DNA from: a virus | Strand: one strand, 5' to 3' | Length of the DNA: 25,214 bases | Virus record (IMG/VR): IMGVR_UViG_3300030060_001137 | Coordinates: 1,213-26,426 of that record | Shown: positions 14,010 to 21,354 of the stretch, in pieces | Layout of the letters: each line of letters starts with the position of its first letter | How positions within the stretch are numbered: position 1 is the stretch's first letter | Position numbers and translations under genes: made by a program | The notes under the pieces: model-generated | Database searches by the model: none | Told to the model about the DNA's origin: nothing | Seen by the model: only the letters and a program-made list of their open reading frames with translations

Positions 14010-14459
14010 ATGGTAGAAAGATATAGGTCTAAAAGTGAACGGACTACAGCAGAATATTTAAAGAGTATAAAAGTTAAATATAAATTTGAACCATATTATA
14101 TTCCGTATATGTGGGTTGAATCTAAAAAATATCTTCCTGATTTTATCCTACCGTCAGGTATAATACTAGAAGTTAAAGGTAGGTTTACACTAGAAGATAG
14201 AAAGAAACATTTGTTTCTTAGAGAATCTAATCCTGATCTTGATATACGATTTGTGTTTGATAGACCAGCTAGTAAACTTTATAAAAGGAGTAAGACAACT
14301 TATGCAGACTGGTGTGACAAACATAATTTTAAATACTGTAAACTATCTGATGGTTTACCTGATAGTTGGTTAAATGAGACAAAGAGAAAGTCTTCTAGTA
14401 GAAATAGAAAGTCTAATAGAAAGTCAAAAGGCACCGCCTCAACAGCTACTATTTCTTAG
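14010..14459 (+). CDS. Endonuclease I, Holliday-junction resolvase (T7 gp3-like)
   Basis: The 149-residue product matches T7 endonuclease I, which cuts branched DNA and resolves junctions before packaging. RSKSERTTAEYL (6-17, catalytic Glu10) aligns with T7 RSGLEDKVSKQL; YLPDFILPSGIILEVKG (41-57) holds catalytic Asp44, Glu54 and Lys56; DRKKHLFLRESNPDLDIRFVF (63-83) matches the T7 DRKKHLLIREQHPELDIRIVF block. The last 25 residues are a basic Ser/Arg/Lys tail encoded over the start of the next gene in another frame. There is only a weak ribosome site before ATG 14010, and the frame stays open upstream without an ATG. Confidence 0.93.
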   Translation: MVERYRSKSERTTAEYLKSIKVKYKFEPYYIPYMWVESKKYLPDFILPSGIILEVKGRFTLEDRKKHLFLRESNPDLDIRFVFDRPASKLYKRSKTTYADWCDKHNFKYCKLSDGLPDSWLNETKRKSSSRNRKSNRKSKGTASTATIS

Positions 14460-14715
14460 CGTCTTACTACAAGCTATGTTAGATGCTACTAAACCAAAAC
14501 ATGATAAAGAATCTTATGAGTCGATTGTTTCCAGAGACAATGCGAGAGCATGGTTCTTTGCATCAGTCGGAGTAACTGCAGAAGATTTCCACACAGTCTG
14601 TGATGTAGCAGGAGTTGATCCTGACTACGTAAGAACATTTGCCTATAAAGTTATGAAGTCTAAAGAAATAAAATATGTACGAAAAAGAATCAACGCTGTC
14701 CTTACATTTGACTAG
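14374..14715 (+). CDS. Hypothetical phage protein overlapping endonuclease I
   Basis: The 113-residue frame starts 86 bases inside the endonuclease I gene and continues well past it. The later part (SRDNARAWFFASVGVTAEDF, then VCDVAGVDPDYVRTFAYKVM) resembles a small conserved phage/prophage protein often seen near replication genes, function unknown. The first 25 residues are helical (LLVEIESLIESQ) and are read from three AGAAAGTC repeats that encode the basic tail of endonuclease I in the other frame. A later start is possible at the ATG of QAMLDATK. Confidence 0.7.
   Translation: MRQRESLLVEIESLIESQKAPPQQLLFLSVLLQAMLDATKPKHDKESYESIVSRDNARAWFFASVGVTAEDFHTVCDVAGVDPDYVRTFAYKVMKSKEIKYVRKRINAVLTFD
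14385..14425 (+). repeat. Three direct copies of AGAAAGTC
   Basis: AGAAAGTC occurs at 14385-14392, 14406-14413 and 14418-14425, spaced 21 and 12 bases, both multiples of three. Read in the endonuclease I frame each copy gives a Lys-Ser step of the basic tail; read in the downstream gene's frame each gives Glu-Ser. The repeats therefore build low-complexity sequence in both overlapping genes. Confidence 0.6.
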
Positions 14716-14725
14716 GAGAAACAGA

Positions 14726-15040
14726 ATGGATAGAGATAAAGAGATTGCACAATTATATGCATCTCTTCCAAACTTTAAGTTTGATGAAGATGAGTATGTA
14801 GAAGAGATAAGAGACTACGTTACTTCTACTTATAAAGAGCATTATGCTAAAGGTAAATATCAAGCCACAGATATTATTTTAGATAGTGGTCATGGACAAG
14901 GATTTGTTATGGGTAATATATTGAAATACTGGAAAAGATATGGAAACAAAGAAGGAAAAAATAGGAAGGACTTGTTAAAGATTATTCACTATGCGATAAT
15001 CATGCTTTATGTCCACGATCATATCACCAAAGGAGTTTAG
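14726..15040 (+). CDS. DUF3310-like protein
   Basis: The 104-residue product (ATG 14726 with TAGGAG upstream) carries the DUF3310-like pattern: KEHYAKGKYQATDIILDSGHGQGFVMGNILKYWKRYGNK, then KDLLKIIHYAIIML, matching 'hY..g...e.idii...g...GNi.KYl.Ryg.K....DL.Ka..y'. This family is widespread in phages. I recall a link to T7 gp1.7 (a nucleotide kinase), which would suit the neighbouring ribonucleotide reductase, but that link is uncertain. Its last codons carry AAAGGAG, the ribosome site of nrdJ. Confidence 0.65.
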   Translation: MDRDKEIAQLYASLPNFKFDEDEYVEEIRDYVTSTYKEHYAKGKYQATDIILDSGHGQGFVMGNILKYWKRYGNKEGKNRKDLLKIIHYAIIMLYVHDHITKGV

Positions 15041-15044
15041 ATTT

Positions 15045-16730
15045 ATGCCCACCTTTCGTTCTAATGAAAATCCTATGTTCCGTTCTAAGTTTAGTGAAGA
15101 TATATTCAAACACAAGTATGCCCATCATGGTTGTGAAACATGGGCAAGTCTTGCATCTGTTCTCGTAGATGATGTTTGTTCTCTACATCTAACGCAAGAT
15201 GAAATAGATCAGTTAAAAGAATACATTACTGATTTAAAATTTATTCCCGGTGGAAGATATTTATACTATGCTGGGCGTCCTAATAAGTTTTTTAATAACT
15301 GCTACTTATTGAAAGCAGAAGAAGATACACGGGAAGATTGGGCAAACCTTTCATGGAAATCAGAATCATGCTTAATGACAGGTGGGGGTATTGGTGTAGA
15401 CTATTCAGTGTACCGTGAAGAAGGAAGAGTGTTGTCAGGTACAGGCGGTCTTGCCTCTGGTCCTATTCCTAAGATGATGATGATCAATGAGATTGGTCGA
15501 AGAGTTATGCAAGGGGGTAGTAGACGGTCAGCTATCTATGCCAGTATGAATTGGAAACATCCTGATATAAGAAAGTTTTTAGTAAGTAAGAACTGGTATG
15601 ATATGCCTGTAGGTACAACAGACTTTAGTATTGGTCAGATAAAAGAACAAGACTTTAACTTTGTTGCACCCTTGGACATGACTAACATAAGTGTTAACTA
15701 TGATACAGAATGGCTTTTAAATTATTGGGAGACAGGTGATGTTGGGGATACTTTTGCACAGAATACCAAACAGGCTTTACGAACAGCGGAACCGGGGTTT
15801 TCGTTTAACTTCTTTGATAAAGAAAATGAAACGCTTCGTAATGCGTGTACGGAAGTAACAAGTGATACTGGGGATGATGTATGTAACTTAGGATCAATTA
15901 ATCTTGGAAGGGTAGATACTCTCCAAGAGTTTAAAGATATCGTACAACTTGCCACTAAGTTTCTTATTTGTGGTACACTCAAAGCCAAACTACCTTACGA
16001 TAAAGTCTATGAAGTACGAGAAAAGAATCGTAGGCTTGGCCTTGGCTTGATGGGAATGCATGAGTGGTTAATTAAACGTGGGTCTAAGTATGAAGTTACA
16101 GAAGAACTTAATCAGTGGTTAGGAGTTTACAAAGGAGTTAGTGATGATACTTCTAAAAAGACTGCTGATGAAATGAATATTAGTAGACCAGTAGCTAACC
16201 GTGCTATTGCACCTACAGGTAGCATTGGTATTCTGGCAGGTACAAGTACAGGTGTAGAACCTATCTTTGCTGTAGCTTATAAGAGACGGTACTTAAAGGG
16301 TGGCACACGGTGGCATTACCAGTACGTAGTAGATAGTGCAGCACAAGAACTAATTGATTTGTATGGAACAAAACCAGAGAAGATTGAGTCTGCTCTTGAT
16401 CTAGCAGGAGATTATAAAAGACGAATAAAGTTTCAAGCTGATGTACAAGATTATGTAGATATGTCTATCTCTTCTACAATTAATTTACCAGCATGGGGAA
16501 GCAAATTAAATAATGAAGATACTGTTATGGACTTTACTCATACTCTTGCCTCTTACGCACATCGCTTACGTGGCTTTACTGTTTACCCTGATTCATGTCG
16601 TGGTGGGCAACCATTAACATCAGTTCCATATAATGAAGCGGTAGATAAACTAGGTGAAGAGTTTGAAGAAGGATTAGAGACACATGACATTTGTGATATT
16701 ACGGGACATGGAGGGAGTTGCGGAGTATAA
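15045..16730 (+). CDS. nrdJ: Class II (adenosylcobalamin-dependent) ribonucleotide reductase
   Basis: This enzyme reduces ribonucleotides to deoxyribonucleotides, using a cobalamin-derived thiyl radical. ATG 15045 follows AAAGGAG (15030-15036); a longer frame from 15009 overlaps the previous gene. In the 561 residues I see redox C86 (FNNCYLL), the active-site N266-x-C268-x-E270 (NACTEV), redox partner C280 (DVCNLGSINL), LGLGLMGMHEW (331-341), the phosphate-binding PTGSIGILAGTSTGVEP (390-406) and C-terminal cysteines C550 and C559. There is no ATP-cone and no NrdB gene in view, so class II is the better reading. It is shorter than L. leichmannii RTPR (739). The host would need cobalamin. Confidence 0.88.
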   Translation: MPTFRSNENPMFRSKFSEDIFKHKYAHHGCETWASLASVLVDDVCSLHLTQDEIDQLKEYITDLKFIPGGRYLYYAGRPNKFFNNCYLLKAEEDTREDWANLSWKSESCLMTGGGIGVDYSVYREEGRVLSGTGGLASGPIPKMMMINEIGRRVMQGGSRRSAIYASMNWKHPDIRKFLVSKNWYDMPVGTTDFSIGQIKEQDFNFVAPLDMTNISVNYDTEWLLNYWETGDVGDTFAQNTKQALRTAEPGFSFNFFDKENETLRNACTEVTSDTGDDVCNLGSINLGRVDTLQEFKDIVQLATKFLICGTLKAKLPYDKVYEVREKNRRLGLGLMGMHEWLIKRGSKYEVTEELNQWLGVYKGVSDDTSKKTADEMNISRPVANRAIAPTGSIGILAGTSTGVEPIFAVAYKRRYLKGGTRWHYQYVVDSAAQELIDLYGTKPEKIESALDLAGDYKRRIKFQADVQDYVDMSISSTINLPAWGSKLNNEDTVMDFTHTLASYAHRLRGFTVYPDSCRGGQPLTSVPYNEAVDKLGEEFEEGLETHDICDITGHGGSCGV

Positions 16731-17296
16731 TGCATACTTATTGTTGTTATAAGGAAGAGTTACCTAAAGAACTTTGTAAAGGTTTAGTCGATATAGGAAA
16801 ACAATTAAATAATGAAGAGGCTAAAGTCTTTAAAGAAGGTGATGATATTAAAATGCAAGAGGTAAGAAATAACCGTATTGCTTGGTTAGAAAATCCTGAA
16901 CTAACTAGTATCCTTCAACTGTATGCAGAGAAAGCTAATCAAGACGCTGGCTGGAATTTTAATATGAACTGTTATGAAACGCCGCAAGTTTCCTTCTATG
17001 GTAAAGGACAGTTCTATGATTGGCATATGGACACAGGGGTTGAAATGCCTTCTGATCCTTTCGTTAGAAAGTTATCACTAAGCATTACTCTTGATGATAG
17101 GTTTAAGGGTGGAGATTTTCAAGTTCAAGAATGGGTGCATCCTCAAGCCAGTAAAAAATTCTCTACTCTTAAAGATATGAGAAGGATAGGCAGCATTGTA
17201 GTCTTTCCTTCTTTTATTTTTCACCGTGTTACTAAAGTAAAAGAAGGTGAGCGGTGTTCGTTAGTCTGCTGGTTTCGAGGAGAAAAGTTTACCTAA
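16730..17296 (+). CDS. 2-oxoglutarate/Fe(II)-dependent oxygenase
   Basis: The 188-residue product has the double-stranded beta-helix oxygenase signature: iron ligands H99-x-D101 (YDWHMDTG) and H165 (FIFHRVTKV), with 2-oxoglutarate-binding R175 (GERCSLVCWFRG). GGDFQVQ (127-133) is also typical of the prolyl 4-hydroxylase/PKHD-like group. It would hydroxylate a protein, nucleic acid or small molecule; the substrate is unknown. ATG overlaps the nrdJ stop (TAATG), coupling it to deoxynucleotide synthesis. Cyanophages carry similar oxygenases. It ends the unit before the Hsp20 promoter. Confidence 0.88.
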   Translation: MHTYCCYKEELPKELCKGLVDIGKQLNNEEAKVFKEGDDIKMQEVRNNRIAWLENPELTSILQLYAEKANQDAGWNFNMNCYETPQVSFYGKGQFYDWHMDTGVEMPSDPFVRKLSLSITLDDRFKGGDFQVQEWVHPQASKKFSTLKDMRRIGSIVVFPSFIFHRVTKVKEGERCSLVCWFRGEKFT

Positions 17297-17304
17297 TTTT
17301 TTTC

Positions 17305-17333
17305 TTGACAAAGGTGGTGTATTGTAGTAGGGT
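17305..17333 (+). promoter_or_regulatory. Sigma-70-like promoter candidate for Hsp20
   Basis: TTGACA (17305-17310), a 17-base spacer and TAGGGT (17328-17333) lie just after the oxygenase stop and 60 bases before the Hsp20 ATG. The spacer shares GGTGT and TGTAG with the SSB promoter candidate at 10960, and both -10 boxes read TAGRGT. It is not a sigma-32 type site. A host sigma-70 holoenzyme is the likely reader, by inference. Confidence 0.5.
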
Positions 17334-17368
17334 GTGAGTTGTACGACCAATGTGGTGTACTAAATTAA

Positions 17369-17386
17369 CTCGCTTTAATAAAGGAG
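17369..17386 (+). promoter_or_regulatory. ROSE-like RNA thermometer hairpin over the Hsp20 ribosome site
   Basis: CTC (17369-17371) can pair with GAG (17384-17386), and CTTT (17373-17376) with AAAG (17380-17383), leaving G17372 as a single bulge and AAT as the loop. The whole ribosome site AAAGGAG (17380-17386) is buried. TCGCT (17370-17374) opposite AGGA fits the U(U/C)GCU bulged-G motif known from ROSE thermometers of bacterial small heat-shock genes. The gene downstream is Hsp20, the classic ROSE target. The stem is short (7 bp), so the call is tentative. Confidence 0.5.
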
Positions 17387-17392
17387 AACACA

Positions 17393-17824
17393 ATGAATGA
17401 TTTTCAAGTACGTACTTTTATAGATTATGTAAACAAACATCACAAAACATTACCAGATTATATGTTAGGATATAGTATCAATGATCTATTCAAAAGAATA
17501 CCCAGTAATGTTGGATCGTTTCCTCCACATGATTTAGAAAAAGAAGACAACCAGTATAAGCTAACATTAGCTGTAGCAGGGTATTCAAAAGAAAATATTC
17601 AACTAGAAATAAAAGATAATATACTCACCATCTCAGGTGATAGAGAAGACGATGATAAAAATTACATCGTATCTGGTATCGCCTCCCGAAAATTTCGCAA
17701 ATCATTTTCTTTATCAGACACAATGGAAGTAAGAGATGCAGACCTAAAGGACGGTCTTCTTTCTATTACTCTTGAAGAAGTAGTTCCTGAAGAAGAAAAA
17801 CCTCAGTTGATTCAAATTAATTAA
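17393..17824 (+). CDS. Small heat-shock protein, Hsp20/alpha-crystallin family
   Basis: The 143-residue chaperone would hold unfolding proteins during infection or virion assembly. The alpha-crystallin domain runs from about 43 to 132: FPPHDLEKEDNQYKLTLAVA, then NILTISGDRED, and the family motif ADLKDGLLSITL (116-127, A-x-x-x-n-G-x-L). A C-terminal I140-x-I142 anchor needed for oligomer assembly is present. It has its own promoter candidate and a thermometer-like leader, so it may be induced separately from the operon before it. Hsp20 genes are also common in marine T4-like phages. Spacing to the next gene is 19 bases. Confidence 0.93.
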   Translation: MNDFQVRTFIDYVNKHHKTLPDYMLGYSINDLFKRIPSNVGSFPPHDLEKEDNQYKLTLAVAGYSKENIQLEIKDNILTISGDREDDDKNYIVSGIASRKFRKSFSLSDTMEVRDADLKDGLLSITLEEVVPEEEKPQLIQIN

Positions 17825-17843
17825 AGGAATAGAGAAGGGTTAT

Positions 17844-18581
17844 ATGAGCAGACTACCTACAGTTTATATTGGCTATGATCCAAAAGAAGATTTATATTAT
17901 AGAGTATTAGAGTATTCCTTAAGAAAACATTCTTCTTCTCCTCTTAATATAATACCTATTAAACAAGATAAAGTTAGACAAATAGGAATGTATTATAGAA
18001 CGGGTGTGTTGGATAATGGTCAAGAGGTAGATGTGTTTGATCGTAAACCCTTCTCTACTGAATTTAGTTTCACAAGATTTCTTGTTCCTTTTCTAAATCA
18101 GTTAGAGGGACAAGCAATCTTTATGGACTGTGATATGTTTGTACGTGAAGATATAATGGAAGTATTTGAACGAAGTATAATTGATCCTATCTATTGCGTC
18201 AAACATTCTTATGCACCTAATCATCAAACAAAAATGGACGGCAAGCCACAACAAAATTATTATAGAAAGAACTGGTCTAGTTTTGTTTTGTGGAACTGTG
18301 ATCATCCTCAGATTAAAGAACTTACCGTTGCAGATGTTAATGTAAAAGCAGGAAGCTGGTTACATTCTTTTTACTGGTGTGAAAATATTGGAAGCTTAGA
18401 GGAAAAATGGAATTGGTTAGATGGACATTCATCTGAAAGCATTCAACCTAGTGCGGTACACTTTACTACAGGTGGACCACTCTTTAGGAACTGGGAAGGT
18501 AACAGAGAAATTGATAATGAGTATGCAAAAGAATGGCAAAACTTATGCCATGAAATGAAACAAGAAGAAAGGCACACATAA
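17844..18581 (+). CDS. GT8-like glycosyltransferase
   Basis: The 245-residue product begins VYIGYDPKEDLYYRVLEYSL (7-26), the typical GT-A start of GT8-like enzymes. It has a metal-binding DxD motif at 95-97 (AIFMDCDMFVREDI), FTRFLVPFL before it, and AVHFTTGGPLFRNW near the C-terminus, which matches the second metal or nucleotide-sugar binding region. It would move a sugar from a nucleotide donor onto an acceptor; both are unknown. It is followed two bases later by the three-domain glycosyltransferase-like fusion, so the two probably act in one modification pathway with Gmd. Confidence 0.8.
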   Translation: MSRLPTVYIGYDPKEDLYYRVLEYSLRKHSSSPLNIIPIKQDKVRQIGMYYRTGVLDNGQEVDVFDRKPFSTEFSFTRFLVPFLNQLEGQAIFMDCDMFVREDIMEVFERSIIDPIYCVKHSYAPNHQTKMDGKPQQNYYRKNWSSFVLWNCDHPQIKELTVADVNVKAGSWLHSFYWCENIGSLEEKWNWLDGHSSESIQPSAVHFTTGGPLFRNWEGNREIDNEYAKEWQNLCHEMKQEERHT

Positions 18582-18583
18582 AT

Positions 18584-20872
18584 ATGGTTAATTTTGTTAC
18601 CTCTTTCAGTGGAAAGAACTATGATATATATGCTAAGAGCATGTTGGAATCTGTAATAACACATTGGGAAGATGATTTAAAATTAGTAGCTTACTATGAT
18701 TCATGTAGCGAAGAACAGTTAGCAGACTTTCCAAAATCTCCTTTGATAGAGTACAGAGATTTAGATTTAGTAGAAGATCGGACTGCCTTTCTTGACAGAA
18801 TGAAAGGACATGATGGTACAGAGAACGGTAATATAGAATACAACTGGCGGCTAGATGCTTTGAAGTGGTGCCATAAAGTTTATGCACTCACTGAATACTT
18901 TATGGAAATTTCTGATAATGAAGTTAAAGGTGGCTGGTTAATCTGGATGGATGCCGATGTTATTACCCACAGTAAACTTAATCAAGAAATTTTATTCAAG
19001 GCTTTTCCAAAAGACACAGAGTTAGTTCATCTTGGTAGAACAGATATAGACTTTAGTGAAACAGGTTTTATTGGTTTTAATTTGGACTATCAACTACCAC
19101 ATTATTATCTGGCAGACATACGTGGGTGTTATGATATTGGCGAAGTAGTAGCATATCGTGAGTGGACTGATGCATTTATTATGACCCGCTTTATTAATAT
19201 CTATGCTGCTCACGGCATGAAGGTTCACAACTTAACACCAGAAGCAAAAGGTTTAGCGGTCTTTGAACAGTCCAGTCTTAATGACTTTATGATGCACTAT
19301 AAAGGTAATCGTAAGAATGAAGTTCTGTCTGAACAAGGCTTTTCTCCTGATGTGGTACTGCCACGCTATGGACAACTAGCAACCTTGGTTCGTTTTTATA
19401 AACCAGAAAAGATTGTAGAGATTGGTACGTGGAATGGTGGCCGTGCAATTGAAATGGCACTAGCATCTTTTGAAAGTGTAGACAAATTTCATTACATAGG
19501 TTTTGATTTGTTTGAAGATGCTACTGAAGAGACAGATAAACTCGAATTAAATATTAAACAACATAACACTTACGATGCAGTGTTCAATCGTCTCACTGAA
19601 TTTACAGAGAAGATGGCTGAAAAGAGTAAGACATTTACCTTTAAATTGCACAAGGGTAATTCAAGAGATACTTTAAGCAAAGCTAAAAAAGAATTAAAGA
19701 AAGTTCCTTTCGCTTTTATTGATGGTGGGCATAGTGAAGATACAATTAAAAGTGATTATGATAACTTAAAACATATTCCGGTAATTGTCTTCGATGATTT
19801 TTATTCTAAGGATGAACATGGACATACTGTTTCCCAAGAAAAGGTAGGAGTAAATAAACTTATTAGGGATGAGATGGAAGGTAAACGTATGCACGTGCTA
19901 CCGTCTCAAGATAAAGTGTCGGGTGGTGGTCTTGTTCATCTAGCAGTTCTTCTTAATAATCCAGACCTAGAAGATATTCCTGTTGAACTAAGACGCATAC
20001 CTATTATCGTACACCCTAAAGATTGTGTACCTAAAGATGATATTGTAGAAAATATTAATGTTAATCTGAAACTCATTAAGAGTTGGGATACAGTTCAAAA
20101 TTATTATGGTAATAAAGAAGATGTTATCATAGTGTCTGGTGGTGGGTCAGTTGACTTTGAAGAAGTAAAAAGAGTACAAAAAGAAACAGACAGTAAAATA
20201 ATCTGTGTAAAGCATAGCTATCCTAAGCTTTTGCAAGCTGGTATAAAACCTTGGGGTTGTGTTATACTTGACCCTCGCACTATTGAAGGAGAAAGTACTC
20301 ACGGAATTGTACGTAAAAGTTTGTTTGAAAAGATTGATCCAAGCACACGATTTTTTATTGCATCTATGACCGAACCTTCGGTAACTGAGTATATAACAGA
20401 ACGAACCTCTAATGTGTATGGTTGGCACGCTTACTCTGAAGCAATTAAAAATAGAATTAATAATAAAAAGGATTACCCTGAAGAAGAACAGATACAAATT
20501 GATGGGGATATAACATTTGTAACTGGTGGTACGTGTGCAGCTATGAGAGCAATCGGAATGTTTCATGTCTTTGGATTTAGAAACTTTCACTTGTTTGGAT
20601 TTGATTGTTCTGTACCTCATGTAACAGAAGAAGAACAAAAAGAAACTCTCTTTGATGGTAAAGTAAAGTACATGAAAGTAGAAACTAATGAAAAAGAATT
20701 TTGGACTACAGGAGAACTACTCGCAATGGCACAAGATTGTGAACAGTTATTTGATGCTCCAAATATTGATATGAATGTAAACTTCTACACCTCATACGAT
20801 ACATTAGCTTCTCAAGTTTATCAAACATCTCGACATGGAAAAAAGAAATATTACCATACTGCTTTTAACTAG
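18584..20872 (+). CDS. Three-domain fusion: glycosyltransferase-like, SAM methyltransferase, DUF115/MptE-like
   Basis: The 762-residue protein has three recognisable parts. Residues 1-245 look like a GT-A glycosyltransferase: VTSFSGKNYDIYAKSMLESV at the start and a D123-x-D125 motif in WLIWMDADV. Residues 260-460 look like a class I SAM-dependent methyltransferase: IVEIGTWNGGRA (277-288), FAFIDGGHSEDTI (376-388) and VIVFDDF (400-406). Residues 470-700 match DUF115 (MptE-like, also in Maf flagellin glycosyltransferases): VIIVSGGGSVD (514-524), ICVKHSYPKLLQAGIKPWG with LDPR (540-565), and TGGTCAAMRAIGMF...FHLFGFDCS (647-676). No stop or frameshift interrupts it. A sugar-transfer and methylation role on virion or cell-surface glycans is inferred from the domains. 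Confidence 0.8.
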   Translation: MVNFVTSFSGKNYDIYAKSMLESVITHWEDDLKLVAYYDSCSEEQLADFPKSPLIEYRDLDLVEDRTAFLDRMKGHDGTENGNIEYNWRLDALKWCHKVYALTEYFMEISDNEVKGGWLIWMDADVITHSKLNQEILFKAFPKDTELVHLGRTDIDFSETGFIGFNLDYQLPHYYLADIRGCYDIGEVVAYREWTDAFIMTRFINIYAAHGMKVHNLTPEAKGLAVFEQSSLNDFMMHYKGNRKNEVLSEQGFSPDVVLPRYGQLATLVRFYKPEKIVEIGTWNGGRAIEMALASFESVDKFHYIGFDLFEDATEETDKLELNIKQHNTYDAVFNRLTEFTEKMAEKSKTFTFKLHKGNSRDTLSKAKKELKKVPFAFIDGGHSEDTIKSDYDNLKHIPVIVFDDFYSKDEHGHTVSQEKVGVNKLIRDEMEGKRMHVLPSQDKVSGGGLVHLAVLLNNPDLEDIPVELRRIPIIVHPKDCVPKDDIVENINVNLKLIKSWDTVQNYYGNKEDVIIVSGGGSVDFEEVKRVQKETDSKIICVKHSYPKLLQAGIKPWGCVILDPRTIEGESTHGIVRKSLFEKIDPSTRFFIASMTEPSVTEYITERTSNVYGWHAYSEAIKNRINNKKDYPEEEQIQIDGDITFVTGGTCAAMRAIGMFHVFGFRNFHLFGFDCSVPHVTEEEQKETLFDGKVKYMKVETNEKEFWTTGELLAMAQDCEQLFDAPNIDMNVNFYTSYDTLASQVYQTSRHGKKKYYHTAFN

Positions 20873-20890
20873 TAAGGAAAGGAAATTAAT

Positions 20891-21130
20891 ATGCTAGAAA
20901 CCCTAAGTAGCAACAGTGAACTTATTATTTCTACACTCACAGGTATTATTGCAATCGCTAGTGTGTTTATTGCTGGCACACCTACCCCTAATCCTGATAC
21001 AATCTTAGGTAAAATCTACAAGGTTGTAGAATTTCTAAGTCTCACCATCGGTAAGGCTAAAGAGACAGGTAAAAAAGAAGAACCAGTTGAAGAAGTACCT
21101 GTAGTAAAAGGTAAGACAGAAAAGGTATAG
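20891..21130 (+). CDS. Small membrane protein, holin candidate
   Basis: The 79-residue product has one hydrophobic segment (about 11-29, LIISTLTGIIAIASVFIAG), a short amphipathic region (KIYKVVEFLSLTIGKAK) and a Lys/Glu-rich tail. GGAAAGGAA precedes the ATG. It sits directly before the spanin pair, a usual place for holins, which supports a lysis role. One-helix holins exist, but the fold alone does not prove it. No endolysin gene is seen in the window. Confidence 0.6.
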   Translation: MLETLSSNSELIISTLTGIIAIASVFIAGTPTPNPDTILGKIYKVVEFLSLTIGKAKETGKKEEPVEEVPVVKGKTEKV

Positions 21131-21132
21131 CA

Positions 21133-21354
21133 ATGTTATCTCTAGTATCTTCGATCTTAGGTTTCTTTACAAAAATATTACCTTTAATATTTGCTTTTAA
21201 AGCAGGTAAAGATAATGCAGAAAAGAAAGAACTAGAGACTGTAGTAGATAATGCAAAGGAAAGAAATAAAATTGAAAACGAAGTTGACAGGCTTTCTGAT
21301 GCTGATGTTTCTAAGCGGTTGCGGAAGCGTTGGAGGAGAGGCGGCATTCTGTAG
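21133..21354 (+). CDS. Predicted i-spanin (Rz-like)
   Basis: The 73-residue product has an N-terminal transmembrane segment (about 3-22, SLVSSILGFFTKILPLIFAF) and then a charged helical region (KAGKDNAEKKELETVVDNAK) ending in basic LRKRWRRGG, the layout of a small inner-membrane spanin. A lipoprotein gene of the o-spanin type overlaps its last 104 bases in another frame, the classic Rz/Rz1 arrangement, which is the main evidence. The pair would fuse inner and outer membranes at the end of lysis. It starts two bases after the holin candidate's stop. Confidence 0.72.
   Translation: MLSLVSSILGFFTKILPLIFAFKAGKDNAEKKELETVVDNAKERNKIENEVDRLSDADVSKRLRKRWRRGGIL

Noticed and set aside
15009-15044. Earlier in-frame start for the ribonucleotide reductase
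   Set aside because: It overlaps the previous gene, has no ribosome site, and AAAGGAG is placed for ATG 15045.
20147-20638. 163-codon open frame on the minus strand
   Set aside because: It lies wholly inside the well-supported 762-residue fusion gene, and its product is a low-complexity Phe/Ser/Tyr-rich shadow without a ribosome site.
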